In this document: positions 34,783-42,428 of the stretch, in pieces | Layout of the letters: each line of letters opens with the position of its first letter | Position numbering within the stretch: the stretch's first letter is position 1 | DNA from: Martelella alba | GTDB lineage: Bacteria > Pseudomonadota > Alphaproteobacteria > Rhizobiales > Rhizobiaceae | NCBI RefSeq assembly: GCF_006516955.1 | Contig: NZ_VHLG01000007.1 | Span: 1 to 64,000, forward strand | Length of the DNA stretch: 64,000 nt | Reading direction: 5' to 3' | Position numbers and translations under genes: made by a program | The notes under the pieces: model-generated | What the model was told of the DNA's origin: nothing | The model's input: only the letters and a program-made list of their open reading frames with translations | Database searches by the model: none

Positions 34783-36089
34783 TCAGCCGCTTTCTTCCGC
34801 CTGTCCGCAGCCTGCGCGGCCTTCTCATGCGCGAGATCACCCTGGTTCTTGCAGCCATATGGGTATTTGCCTCTGCCTTTATCTTGCTGGGAACATGGTA
34901 TGATCTTCACAAGTCCTATATCGATCAGCTTTCGCTTCTGGCCAATACGGTGGCAACGGTTCTTGACAAGGAGACCATATCGGAAGCCTCGCTTGAGCAG
35001 ACACTGCACTCACGGCACAATCCGAATTATTTCGTCATTGTACGGTCGGCGGGACGGGTGGTCATTCGCACCCCAAACAGCCCGGAGACCATGGACAAGA
35101 ACCGTTTCTGGTTTCTCGAACACGCCGTTTCGCCCTCGGGCAAGATCGAGGTCTATGCCGGATTGCGCCGCGACGAGATGTGGGAAACCGTCTTTTCCGT
35201 TGCGCTGAGCGGGGCGGTGCCGATGCTGATCGGCATTTCTGCGACGCTGGTTCTGCTTCTGACGGCGCTCAGACGCGGATTGCGGCCGGTCTCGGCATTG
35301 AGTGAGGAACTTTCCGCGCGAAATCCCGATGCGCTGGATCCGATCGGAACGGAGGATACGCCCGAAGAACTGCTGCCTGTCACCCGCGCGCTGAATGATC
35401 TGTTCTTGCGGCTGAAGGACGCGCTGGAGAAAGAACGCCGCTTTGTTGCCGATGCCAGCCATGAACTGCGCACGCCACTGACAGCGATCCGGGCGCAGCT
35501 CGATACTGTTGACCGGCAGGGGATGGACGAGGCATCTCTGGCCGCACTCGGCCGGGTGCGGCTGGGGGTTGACCGTGCCACGCGTCTGGTGAGCCAGCTT
35601 CTGGCGCTGGCGCGGGCTGATACCGACATGCTGGCGGAACCCCGGCCCATAGCCGTGGATAGCGTGCTTGCAGGCATTGCAGCCGAGCTTTACCCGCAGG
35701 CTGTCAGAGCGCGCAAGGAGCTGGAGCTCCAGCTTGAACCGGTCTCGTTGATCGGTCGTCCGGAAGACTTCGAGATGATGCTGGGAAATCTGCTCGAGAA
35801 TGCCATCCGCTATGCCCACTCGACGGTGACGATGTCATGCCGGCGTGACAATGGCATGCTGCTGATCGTCGTCGAGGATGATGGTCCGGGTGTTGCGCCG
35901 GATGACCGGGACGCGCTGTTCGAGCGGTTCCGGCGTGGCAAGCGGCGGGCGGATTTGTCGGGGGCGATCCATGGCGCCGGGCTGGGGCTGTCGATCGCGG
36001 CAACGGTTGCCCACAGGATCGGCGCCGAGATCGCGCTGTCCGAAGCGACGATTGGCGGTCTCAGCGCCACGATCCGGATGAAGCTTTGA
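34779..36089 (+). CDS. Membrane sensor histidine kinase
   Basis: A 436-residue sensor. One helix at about 19-40, a periplasmic loop of about 95 residues, and a second helix at about 138-164. Then come the HisKA box DASHELRTPLTAIR with phospho-acceptor His228, and the ATPase domain with N box LLENAIRYAHS, EDDGPGVAPDD (G1) and GAGLGLSIAA (G2). The periplasmic part is of the QseC/TctE kind by size. It pairs with the response regulator it overlaps by 4 bp. The signal is unknown; phosphate, Mg or antimicrobial peptides are plausible for an envelope module. Confidence 0.92.
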   Translation: MISRFLPPVRSLRGLLMREITLVLAAIWVFASAFILLGTWYDLHKSYIDQLSLLANTVATVLDKETISEASLEQTLHSRHNPNYFVIVRSAGRVVIRTPNSPETMDKNRFWFLEHAVSPSGKIEVYAGLRRDEMWETVFSVALSGAVPMLIGISATLVLLLTALRRGLRPVSALSEELSARNPDALDPIGTEDTPEELLPVTRALNDLFLRLKDALEKERRFVADASHELRTPLTAIRAQLDTVDRQGMDEASLAALGRVRLGVDRATRLVSQLLALARADTDMLAEPRPIAVDSVLAGIAAELYPQAVRARKELELQLEPVSLIGRPEDFEMMLGNLLENAIRYAHSTVTMSCRRDNGMLLIVVEDDGPGVAPDDRDALFERFRRGKRRADLSGAIHGAGLGLSIAATVAHRIGAEIALSEATIGGLSATIRMKL

Positions 36090-36139
36090 GTGCGGCGGGT
36101 AGTATCGGTCAATCTATGCCTGCGGGTTGTGAGGTCACG

Positions 36140-36472
36140 TCAGGCCGGTGAATATTGCTTGCCGTCAAGAACGTGGTGGTGGATGCGGCCGGTAAACATG
36201 GTCATCAGTCCCTGTGTAACCTCGCGGCTCTGGTAGCGGACGTCGGATTCCAGCGCTTTCGCCACCGTGTCGCGATCGGGATAGCGGATTGCCATCATCA
36301 GCGCATATTCCGGGGCACCGTCGTCCCGTTCCACGCCAAAATAGACTTGAACATCCTGAGCACCGGGAAACTGCCGCCAGAGCGGAACCAGCTTTTCTTC
36401 CACGTAACGGCGAAACGCATTTTCGCGGCCTTCATGTACCTTGCCCTCAAACAGGGCGTAGCGGATGATCAT
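36140..36472 (-). CDS. Small dimeric alpha/beta-barrel protein (EthD/ABM-like)
   Basis: A 110-residue protein with the beta-alpha-beta-beta pattern of EthD/antibiotic-monooxygenase-like small dimers: RYALFEGKVHEGRENAF (strand then helix), QVYFGVERDD and YALMMAIRYPD (strands), and a C-terminal helix with TGRIHHHVL. No catalytic residues are defined for this group. The ATG has a GGAGGAAAC ribosome site. It lies 90 bases downstream of the HIBADH gene on the same strand, so it may be the tail of the gluconate/idonate operon. Function not recognised. Confidence 0.65.
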   Translation of the reverse strand: MIIRYALFEGKVHEGRENAFRRYVEEKLVPLWRQFPGAQDVQVYFGVERDDGAPEYALMMAIRYPDRDTVAKALESDVRYQSREVTQGLMTMFTGRIHHHVLDGKQYSPA

Positions 36473-36562
36473 GTTGTTTCCTCCAATCTGTACCCTGTCA
36501 CGGGCTGATTTCTGTTTTTTCGAAGTCTTGTCTGTTGCCCGGTGGCACCTGGAGAAGCGGGT

Positions 36563-37447
36563 TCACGCGTCTGCCGCAGTCCCGTCCAGAAGCCGCATCA
36601 TTTCGGCCGAATCTTTTGGACCAAGACCGGCGGCGACCATCAGGCGGTGTATTTCGGTGACCTGGCCCGTCATCGGCAACGGGGTGCGGGTCTTCAGCGC
36701 AAAGGCCTGCAGGCTGTCGAGGTCTTTCAGCATGTTGTCGATCCGTCCGGTCGGGGTGAAGTCGCGGGCAGCGAATTTGGCCATGAATTCCTGCATGATC
36801 CTGCTGTCGGCACGGCCACCGGCAAGCGCTGCGGGGATGGCCGCTGCGTCAACGCCTCCGGCTTCGGCCAGTTTGACAGCCTCCGCCACAGCCTGAAACA
36901 GAACGGCGCAGAAAAGCTGGTTGATCAGCTTGGTTGTCTGGCCGGCACCGCTGCCGCCCATGAGCGTGTAATTGGCGCAAAGCGCGGTCATGACGGGCCG
37001 AGCCCGCTCGAAATCCGCCTTATCGCCGCCTGCCATCACGGTCAGCCGTCCGGCAAGCGCTCCTGGTGCGCCACCGGAAAGCGGGCAGTCCAGCCATGCC
37101 ATGCCGGTTTCCGCGCGCAGGCGTTCGGCCATTTTTGCCGTTTCTGCCGGGTCAATCGAAGACATGTCGATCAGCATCTTCTCAGGGGCTGCAACGGCTG
37201 CAACGCCGTTTTCACCGAAAATCACGGCCTTGACGATGTCGGCATGATTCAGGCTCAGGATCACGAAATCGGCAGCGGTTGCAGCCTGTGTGACCGATAT
37301 TGCCGCTGTGGCACCCTTTTCAGTCAATAGGGCAAGCCGGGTCTTGTCGAGGTCGAAAACCACGACCTTCTTGCCGGTTTCAATCAGTCGGGTGGCGATT
37401 GCGGTTCCCATAATGCCCGCACCGATGACGGCGACTGTTTCGCTCAT
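36563..37447 (-). CDS. HIBADH-family NAD(P)-dependent 2-hydroxyacid/3-hydroxyacid dehydrogenase
   Basis: A 294-residue beta-hydroxyacid dehydrogenase. The Rossmann motif GAGIMGTAIA is at residues 9-18, with substrate-site DCPLSGGAPGA (about 119-129) and catalytic Lys region TTKLINQLF. Relatives oxidise tartronate semialdehyde, 3-hydroxyisobutyrate or 6-phosphogluconate-like acids. It overlaps gluconokinase by 4 bp in an operon controlled from the operator at 38824-38837. It shares family and gene context, but not close sequence, with the second copy at 46460. Exact substrate unknown; tartronate semialdehyde or a C6 aldonate are plausible. Confidence 0.8.
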   Translation of the reverse strand: MSETVAVIGAGIMGTAIATRLIETGKKVVVFDLDKTRLALLTEKGATAAISVTQAATAADFVILSLNHADIVKAVIFGENGVAAVAAPEKMLIDMSSIDPAETAKMAERLRAETGMAWLDCPLSGGAPGALAGRLTVMAGGDKADFERARPVMTALCANYTLMGGSGAGQTTKLINQLFCAVLFQAVAEAVKLAEAGGVDAAAIPAALAGGRADSRIMQEFMAKFAARDFTPTGRIDNMLKDLDSLQAFALKTRTPLPMTGQVTEIHRLMVAAGLGPKDSAEMMRLLDGTAADA

Positions 37448-37962
37448 GCGTCACTCCTCCTGTTTGTCGCAAGAAAGGCCAGTGATGCCTGTTCTATGGC
37501 CGCCGGGGTGAGGGCGCAATCAATGTCGATCACGTCATTCTCGTCTGTTGTCGGCTCAAGTGTTGAAAGCTGGCTGTCGAGCAGGGAGACCGGCATGTAG
37601 TGTCCCGGCCGGTTTGCCATCCGCTCGGCCAGAAGTGTGCGCGATCCGGTGAGATGGATGAAGCGCAGGTCAGAGCCCGCATGCTGTCGCAGCAGGTCGC
37701 GATAGGCCCTTTTCAGTGCCGAGCAGGCAATGACGAGGCCGGTTTCACTGCTGGCTTTTGCCAGCGTTTCACCGACCTTGACGAGCCAGGGCGCGCGGTC
37801 ATCATCATCCAGCGCGATACCGGCGCGCATCTTCTCGACATTTGCCGGCGGATGCAAATCATCGCCCTCGACAAATTGCGCGCCGAGCCTTTCTGCAAGC
37901 CGGCGGCCGGCAGACGATTTTCCGCAGCCGCTGACACCCATCACGACGATGCAGGTTTTCAT
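37444..37962 (-). CDS. gntK: Gluconokinase
   Basis: ATP-dependent kinase turning D-gluconate into 6-phosphogluconate, 172 residues, the normal size for GntK. Walker A is GVSGCGKSSAGRRLA (residues 9-23), EGDDLHPPANVEKM binds gluconate, GIALDDDDRAPWL follows, and CSALKRAYRDLLR plus FIHLTG are family hallmarks. It lies between the SDR gene (one base away) and the HIBADH gene (4-bp overlap). With the SDR and the divergent MDR it gives the route idonate to 5-ketogluconate to gluconate to 6-phosphogluconate. Confidence 0.92.
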   Translation of the reverse strand: MKTCIVVMGVSGCGKSSAGRRLAERLGAQFVEGDDLHPPANVEKMRAGIALDDDDRAPWLVKVGETLAKASSETGLVIACSALKRAYRDLLRQHAGSDLRFIHLTGSRTLLAERMANRPGHYMPVSLLDSQLSTLEPTTDENDVIDIDCALTPAAIEQASLAFLATNRRSDA

Positions 37963-37963
37963 C

Positions 37964-38728
37964 TCAGACGCTCACGGTAATGCCGCCATCGACGGCAAGA
38001 ACATGGCCATTGACGAAGGAGGACGATGGTGATGCCAGATAGACCGCCGCGCCGATCAGCTCTTCGACATTGCCCCAGCGACCGGCAGGCGTGCGCTTTT
38101 CAAGCCAGGCGGTGAATTCCGGGTTCTCGACCAGCGCCTGATTGAGCGGGGTCTTGAAGTAGCCAGGTGCGATACCATTGATCTGCAAACCATATTTGGC
38201 CCAGTCTGTACACATGCCGCGGGTTAGATTGCGCACTGCGCCCTTCGTGGCGGTGTAGGGCGCAATGCCCGGTCGTGCCAGCTCGCTCTGCACCGAGCAG
38301 ATATTGATGATCTTGCCGTGGCCGCGCTGGATCATGTGCCGGGCAACGGCTTGACCAGTAAAGAAGACGCCGGAAATATTGGTGTCCAGCAGGCGGTACC
38401 ACTGTTCTTCGGGGAAATCTTCCAGCGGTGTGCGATATTGAATGCCAGCATTGTTGATCAGGATTTCGATCGGGCCCACAGCGCTTTCGATCTCTTCAAT
38501 ACCTGCATCGACAGCCTTTTTGTCGCTGACATCGAAGATTGCGGCATGTGCCGTAAGGCCTTTTGCCGCAAATTCTGCGACGGCCGCCTCTGCGTGGTTG
38601 CGGTTGCGTGCGTTGATCACCGGTATTGCACCCTGTCGGGCAAGTCCCCAGGCCAGCGCATTGCCAATGCCCTGGCTTGCGCCGGTCACGAGCGCGTATT
38701 TTCCGTCGAGCCTGAACATGTCGGACAT
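37964..38728 (-). CDS. idnO: SDR oxidoreductase, 5-ketogluconate reductase-like
   Basis: A 254-residue classical short-chain dehydrogenase. NAD(P) motif GASQGIGNALAWG (residues 16-28), NNAGIQYRTPLEDF, catalytic Ser in NICSVQSELARPG, and Tyr/Lys in YTATKGAVRNLTRG. The IQYRTP and PGIAPYTATKG segments resemble gluconate 5-dehydrogenase (IdnO/Gno), which interconverts 5-ketogluconate and gluconate. It is the first gene of the minus-strand operon leading to gluconokinase and lies divergent from the idonate-dehydrogenase-like gene across a perfect operator. The gene name is assigned on family and context. Confidence 0.82.
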   Translation of the reverse strand: MSDMFRLDGKYALVTGASQGIGNALAWGLARQGAIPVINARNRNHAEAAVAEFAAKGLTAHAAIFDVSDKKAVDAGIEEIESAVGPIEILINNAGIQYRTPLEDFPEEQWYRLLDTNISGVFFTGQAVARHMIQRGHGKIINICSVQSELARPGIAPYTATKGAVRNLTRGMCTDWAKYGLQINGIAPGYFKTPLNQALVENPEFTAWLEKRTPAGRWGNVEELIGAAVYLASPSSSFVNGHVLAVDGGITVSV

Positions 38729-38813
38729 GATGGTCTCCTTCCCTTGGAGCCGGCTTGATCTGCCTTTCCGGGGTGTCCCGGAGCGTATCTGCTGACGCCG
38801 GATCTGATTGTTC

Positions 38814-38841
38814 TTGACTTAACTGTTATCGATAACATAAT
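38814..38841 (+). promoter_or_regulatory. Promoter of the idonate-dehydrogenase-like gene
   Basis: TTGACT (38814-38819) and CATAAT (38836-38841) are 16 bases apart; the operator palindrome fills the spacer, so a bound repressor would block RNA polymerase. Confidence 0.6.
38824..38837. promoter_or_regulatory. GntR/IdnR-type operator TGTTATCGATAACA
   Basis: Perfect 14-base palindrome in the divergent region between the SDR and MDR genes. It closely resembles the E. coli GntR/IdnR site (ATGTTAC-CG-GTAACAT style). An identical copy lies at 43960-43973, and variants at 45365-45378, 47371-47384 and 53372-53385. Confidence 0.8.
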
Positions 38842-39055
38842 CAAGGTGCAATTTGGTTCTGGAGGAAATCGGCATGTTTCCGGAGAGGGCATGTGAGGCC
38901 CCGGCGCATCGGCCAAAACTGTCGTGCGGCGCCGTTGATGGCCGGTCTTGCGGGCCGGATCTTCATGTTTTTCCAGGCTTTGCGGGAGCGCTGGCAGCCG
39001 GCCTTGCTGGTGCGCTGCGCGCCCGGTCGAAACCGCTTTCAAACAGGAGGTGACC
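38842..39055. other. Long GC-rich leader of the MDR gene
   Basis: About 210 bases between the operator/promoter and the start codon, unusually long for this window. It is GC-rich with several small GCCGG/CCGGC inverted repeats. No separate gene or known riboswitch was recognised. Confidence 0.35.
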
Positions 39056-40090
39056 ATGAAAGCTGCCATCATTCACGCGGCGAAAGACCTGCGTATTGAA
39101 GATATCGAGGCTGAGACGGCGGGGCCGGGGCAGCTGGAAATCAGGATTGGCGCCGGCGGTATCTGCGGTTCGGATCTGCATTATTACAATCACGGCGGCT
39201 TCGGTGATGTTCGTGTGCGTGAGCCGATGATCCTGGGCCATGAGGTTGCAGGCACGGTGACCGCGCTTGGCTCTGGCGCCAGCGGCTTTGCCGTCGGCGA
39301 CCGGGTCGCGATTTCGCCCTCACGGCCCTGCAATTGCTGTGAATATTGCCTGAAGGGGCAGCAGAACCACTGTGTCAACATGCGCTTCTACGGCAGTGCC
39401 ATGCCGATGCCGCATATCCAGGGAGCCTTCCGCGAGGTGCTGGTGGCCGAGGCCTGGCAGTGCCACAAGGTTGCCGATCACGTCTCTCTCGGTGAGGCTG
39501 CGATGGCCGAGCCGCTTGCCGTTACGCTGCATGCGGTTTCGCGCGCCGGGTCGCTGCTTGGCAAGCGCGTGCTGGTCTCCGGCTGCGGGCCGATCGGCGC
39601 GCTGTGCATCGTTTCGGCGCGTGCCCATGGCGCGCGGGAAATCATTGCCACGGATGTGACCGATGATGTGCTGCCCTATGCCGAGGCGGTCGGCGCAAGC
39701 CAGGTCATCAATGTCGCCAAGAACCCGGAGGCGCTCGCCGCCTACGGCGCTGGCAAGGGGTCGTTTGACGTGATGTTCGAGGCTTCCGGCAATGCCCGCG
39801 CGCTGGCCAGCGGTTTGCAGGCGCTCAGACCGCGTGGCGTTCTGGTTCAGCTCGGGCTGGGTGGAGAGGTCGGTCTGCCACAGAATATGGTTGTTTCCAA
39901 GGAGATCGAGATCCGTGGTTCGTTTCGCTTCCACGAGGAATACGGCCTTGCCGTTGATCTGATCAATCAGGGCCGTATCGATGTCAAGCCATTGATTTCG
40001 GACACCTATCCGCTTGAAGATGCGATTACCGCCTTTGAGATGGCGAGTGATCGTTCGAAGGCAATGAAGGTGCAGCTTGCCTTTGAATGA
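39056..40090 (+). CDS. idnD: Zinc-dependent alcohol dehydrogenase, L-idonate 5-dehydrogenase-like
   Basis: A 344-residue medium-chain dehydrogenase. Catalytic zinc residues are in GGICGSDLHYY and ILGHEVAG, and the structural zinc cysteines in RPCNCCEYC..KGQQNHC. The NAD fold is VSGCGPIGALC. HYYNHGGFGDVRVREPM is typical of IdnD/sorbitol dehydrogenase relatives. It would oxidise L-idonate to 5-ketogluconate. The start at 39056 is fixed by AGGAGGTGACC; an open extension upstream lacks such a site. A strong terminator follows, so it is monocistronic. Confidence 0.85.
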   Translation: MKAAIIHAAKDLRIEDIEAETAGPGQLEIRIGAGGICGSDLHYYNHGGFGDVRVREPMILGHEVAGTVTALGSGASGFAVGDRVAISPSRPCNCCEYCLKGQQNHCVNMRFYGSAMPMPHIQGAFREVLVAEAWQCHKVADHVSLGEAAMAEPLAVTLHAVSRAGSLLGKRVLVSGCGPIGALCIVSARAHGAREIIATDVTDDVLPYAEAVGASQVINVAKNPEALAAYGAGKGSFDVMFEASGNARALASGLQALRPRGVLVQLGLGGEVGLPQNMVVSKEIEIRGSFRFHEEYGLAVDLINQGRIDVKPLISDTYPLEDAITAFEMASDRSKAMKVQLAFE

Positions 40091-40124
40091 TTTTCGCCAG
40101 CCTGAAATGGCGCAGTTTCTGAAG

Positions 40125-40156
40125 GCCGGTCCTGCGTTGCAGGACCGGCATTTTTG
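40125..40156 (+). terminator. Rho-independent terminator of the MDR gene
   Basis: Perfect ten-base stem GCCGGTCCTG / CAGGACCGGC with a five-base loop, followed by ATTTTTG. Confidence 0.9.
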
Positions 40157-40173
40157 ACCGGTGCGGAAATAGC

Positions 40174-40203
40174 AAAAGGCCCTGGCGGTTCGGCCGGGGC
40201 CTT
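40174..40203 (-). terminator. Rho-independent terminator of the CUT2 operon (minus strand)
   Basis: On the minus strand AAGGCCCCGGCC pairs with GGCCAGGGCCTT (one G-T-type mismatch) and is followed by TTTTGC. It ends the ABC operon whose last gene stops at 40229, back to back with the plus-strand terminator. Confidence 0.75.
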
Positions 40204-40228
40204 GCTGGCGCGCTCAGATCATCCGGGC

Positions 40229-41332
40229 CTATTCGACGCCCCAGATCTTCTTGTATTCGTCGCGATAGTGGTTGTCGGGTTCGAAGGTGTTGTCCGGCCC
40301 GCCATCGAATTCGATATTGTCCCTGGTGACGACGTGGAAGGGGGCGATATAGCCGGACCATTCCACACCGGAGAGCGCCCGGTTCATCTCGTCGACAAGT
40401 TGCCAGCCCTGAAGATAGAGCGGCTCGGCCACCGTCACATCCTGGTACTGGCCGGCGCGGATCCGCTGATAGGCGCTTTCCGACCCGTCACCGGCCGCGA
40501 CATCGGATGGAGCGCCGTCACCGGGAAGACCAGCGGCGGCCAGAGACGGTCCCATGAAGTCGAAATAGAGATCGTTAATGGCCAGCGAATGGGTCCATTT
40601 CGCTCCGTATTTCTGTAACAGCGAGGTGGTGAGCTGAGGCATGCGCTGCGATGTTTCGGCGATCGGCGTATCGACATATTCAAGCACGGTGCCGCCGAGC
40701 TTTTCGATCTGTTCCTTCATCCGGTCGGCCTTGGCAATGGCGATTGCATAGGTCGAGTCGGTGAAGATGATGACGCCGGGCTTGCCACCGGCATCGACAT
40801 AGGCCCAGTCGGCGGCCGCTTGCGAGACCTTCAGCGGATCGGTCGTCACATTGGTGAAGACGCCGATATCAGGCGCGGGGCCGGCTGCCGGGGCGGCGTG
40901 CCAGGCGACCATGGGAATACCCGCCGCCTTGGCCTGTTCCATGGCAGGTCCCTGTTCCACGGCATCGAAACCATTGATGATAATGCCATCGGGTTTCAAG
41001 GCCATGGCCTGGCCGAAGGCCGCAGTCCGTCCGGCGATCGAGCCGGCGCCGTCAAGCGTTGTCACCTTCCAGCCGACCGCCTTGGCTGCTTCCGTAATGC
41101 CGTCGACCACTTTCAGGATACCGCCGTTTTTCATGTCGGCAGCCAAAATGACGATCGACTTGTCCTTGATCGCTTTCGGTCCCGTTGTCGGGCCATCCCA
41201 GGCCGTGACGCGTGAACCGTATTTCTCAACAAAGGCCTTGGCATCCGACATGTCGTCTGCCGATGCGGTGCCCGCAAGTGCGACTATGGCAACACCGCCT
41301 GCCATGACTTGCAATAATGTTCTGCGTTTCAT
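40229..41332 (-). CDS. CUT2 ABC periplasmic binding protein
   Basis: A 367-residue binding protein, longer than RbsB (about 300). The start at 41332 is set by GGGAGGAACAG; the frame runs 11 codons further upstream without a ribosome site. The signal peptide is residues 1-24 (RRTLLQVMAGGVAIVALAG, cleavage near TASA/DD). IIINGFDAVEQGPAMEQAKA and the later YQRIRAGQYQDVTVAEPL are type I periplasmic fold elements. In this operon it is the last gene (ATPase - permease - binding protein), with its own terminator behind. By context it should bind gluconate, idonate or a related aldonate or lactone. Confidence 0.85.
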   Translation of the reverse strand: MKRRTLLQVMAGGVAIVALAGTASADDMSDAKAFVEKYGSRVTAWDGPTTGPKAIKDKSIVILAADMKNGGILKVVDGITEAAKAVGWKVTTLDGAGSIAGRTAAFGQAMALKPDGIIINGFDAVEQGPAMEQAKAAGIPMVAWHAAPAAGPAPDIGVFTNVTTDPLKVSQAAADWAYVDAGGKPGVIIFTDSTYAIAIAKADRMKEQIEKLGGTVLEYVDTPIAETSQRMPQLTTSLLQKYGAKWTHSLAINDLYFDFMGPSLAAAGLPGDGAPSDVAAGDGSESAYQRIRAGQYQDVTVAEPLYLQGWQLVDEMNRALSGVEWSGYIAPFHVVTRDNIEFDGGPDNTFEPDNHYRDEYKKIWGVE

Positions 41333-41377
41333 CTGTTCCTCCCGTGAAAGCAGTAGCCGTTTCACTCCTCCAACGGC

Positions 41378-42415
41378 CTATTTGCGTGCAGCATTTCTGG
41401 TGGCGGCACCCCGTTTGCGCTGGGCGTAACCCGCAATGCCGATGGCAACCAGAAGTGTGACACCGTTGAACAGCGGCTCGACAAAGAACGATCCGCCGAA
41501 TTGCTGAATGCCGGAAATGCCGACCGCCAGAATGACGACGCCAACGACCGTGCCCCAGACATTGACCCGGCCGGGCTTGATGGTGGTGGAGCCGAGAAAG
41601 GCGCCGACAAGGGCCGGCAAAAGATATTCAAGGCCGACACTGGCCTGACCGATCCTGAGCTTGGAGGCAAGCAGAACGCCTGCAAGCGCTGACAGGAAGC
41701 CTGAACTGACAAAGGCGCCGACGACGAATTTGCGCACCGGAATGCCGTTCAGCGCTGCTGCTTTCGGATTGGCGCCGATGGCGTAAAGATAACGGCCTAT
41801 CGGCAGATATTCGAGTGCGATCCACATGACGAGCGCGATGCCGAGCACGTAAAAACCGGTGATCGGCAGACCGAAAACCATGGTGCCATTCAGATCATAA
41901 AAGCCCTGCGGCAGCATGCCGACAACCTGGCGCCCGCCGGTATGCCACAGCGCAATCGCATAGAGCACCGTGCCGGTGCCAAGCGTGGCGATGAAGGCGT
42001 CGATCTTGGCGACTTCGACCAGAAAGCCGTTCAGAAGTCCGGTCAGGCTGCCGAGTGACAATACGATCAGCACTGCAACCGGCCAGGGCAGGCCGAATAC
42101 GGTCTGCAGGCTGATGGCCAGAATATGCCAGAGCACGATGCCATAACCAACAGTCAGATCAATCCGGCCCGCAGCCATCGGGATCATTGCCGCCAGCGAC
42201 AAAATCGCAATGATGGCCTTGTCGGAGATGATTGAGCGCACATTCAGCATGGTCGGAAACGTATCCGGCAGCATGATCGAAAACAGGATGATCAGGAGCG
42301 CCGTCAGAATGACCAGCCCATAGACGGGCAGAAGGCGGATCAGCTTTTCGGCAATGCCGAGGCCCCTCAGTTCCGCAGGCGTCGGCTCCAGAGCCGTCGA
42401 TTCCAGTGATTGCAT
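41378..42415 (-). CDS. CUT2 ABC permease, RbsC-like
   Basis: A 345-residue inner-membrane permease with about ten hydrophobic segments. MAAGRIDLTVGYGIVLWHI (about 81-99) is a variant of the RbsC signature in which the usual GGIDLSVG reads AGRIDLTVG. AIGANPKAAALNGIPVRKF is the coupling loop, and AFLGSTTIKPGRVNVWGT replaces the usual GGTSLxGGxG. These changes suggest a distinct subfamily and ligand. It lies 13 bases downstream of the ATPase gene with a GGGAGG ribosome site. Confidence 0.87.
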   Translation of the reverse strand: MQSLESTALEPTPAELRGLGIAEKLIRLLPVYGLVILTALLIILFSIMLPDTFPTMLNVRSIISDKAIIAILSLAAMIPMAAGRIDLTVGYGIVLWHILAISLQTVFGLPWPVAVLIVLSLGSLTGLLNGFLVEVAKIDAFIATLGTGTVLYAIALWHTGGRQVVGMLPQGFYDLNGTMVFGLPITGFYVLGIALVMWIALEYLPIGRYLYAIGANPKAAALNGIPVRKFVVGAFVSSGFLSALAGVLLASKLRIGQASVGLEYLLPALVGAFLGSTTIKPGRVNVWGTVVGVVILAVGISGIQQFGGSFFVEPLFNGVTLLVAIGIAGYAQRKRGAATRNAARK

Positions 42416-42428
42416 GTTTTCCTCCCGT

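Noticed and set aside
38824-38837. TGTTATCGATAACA as a parS or chromosome-organisation site
   Set aside because: All copies are in promoter regions of sugar-acid genes next to a matching LacI-family repressor; no ParB-type motif (TGTTTCACGTGAAACA) is seen.
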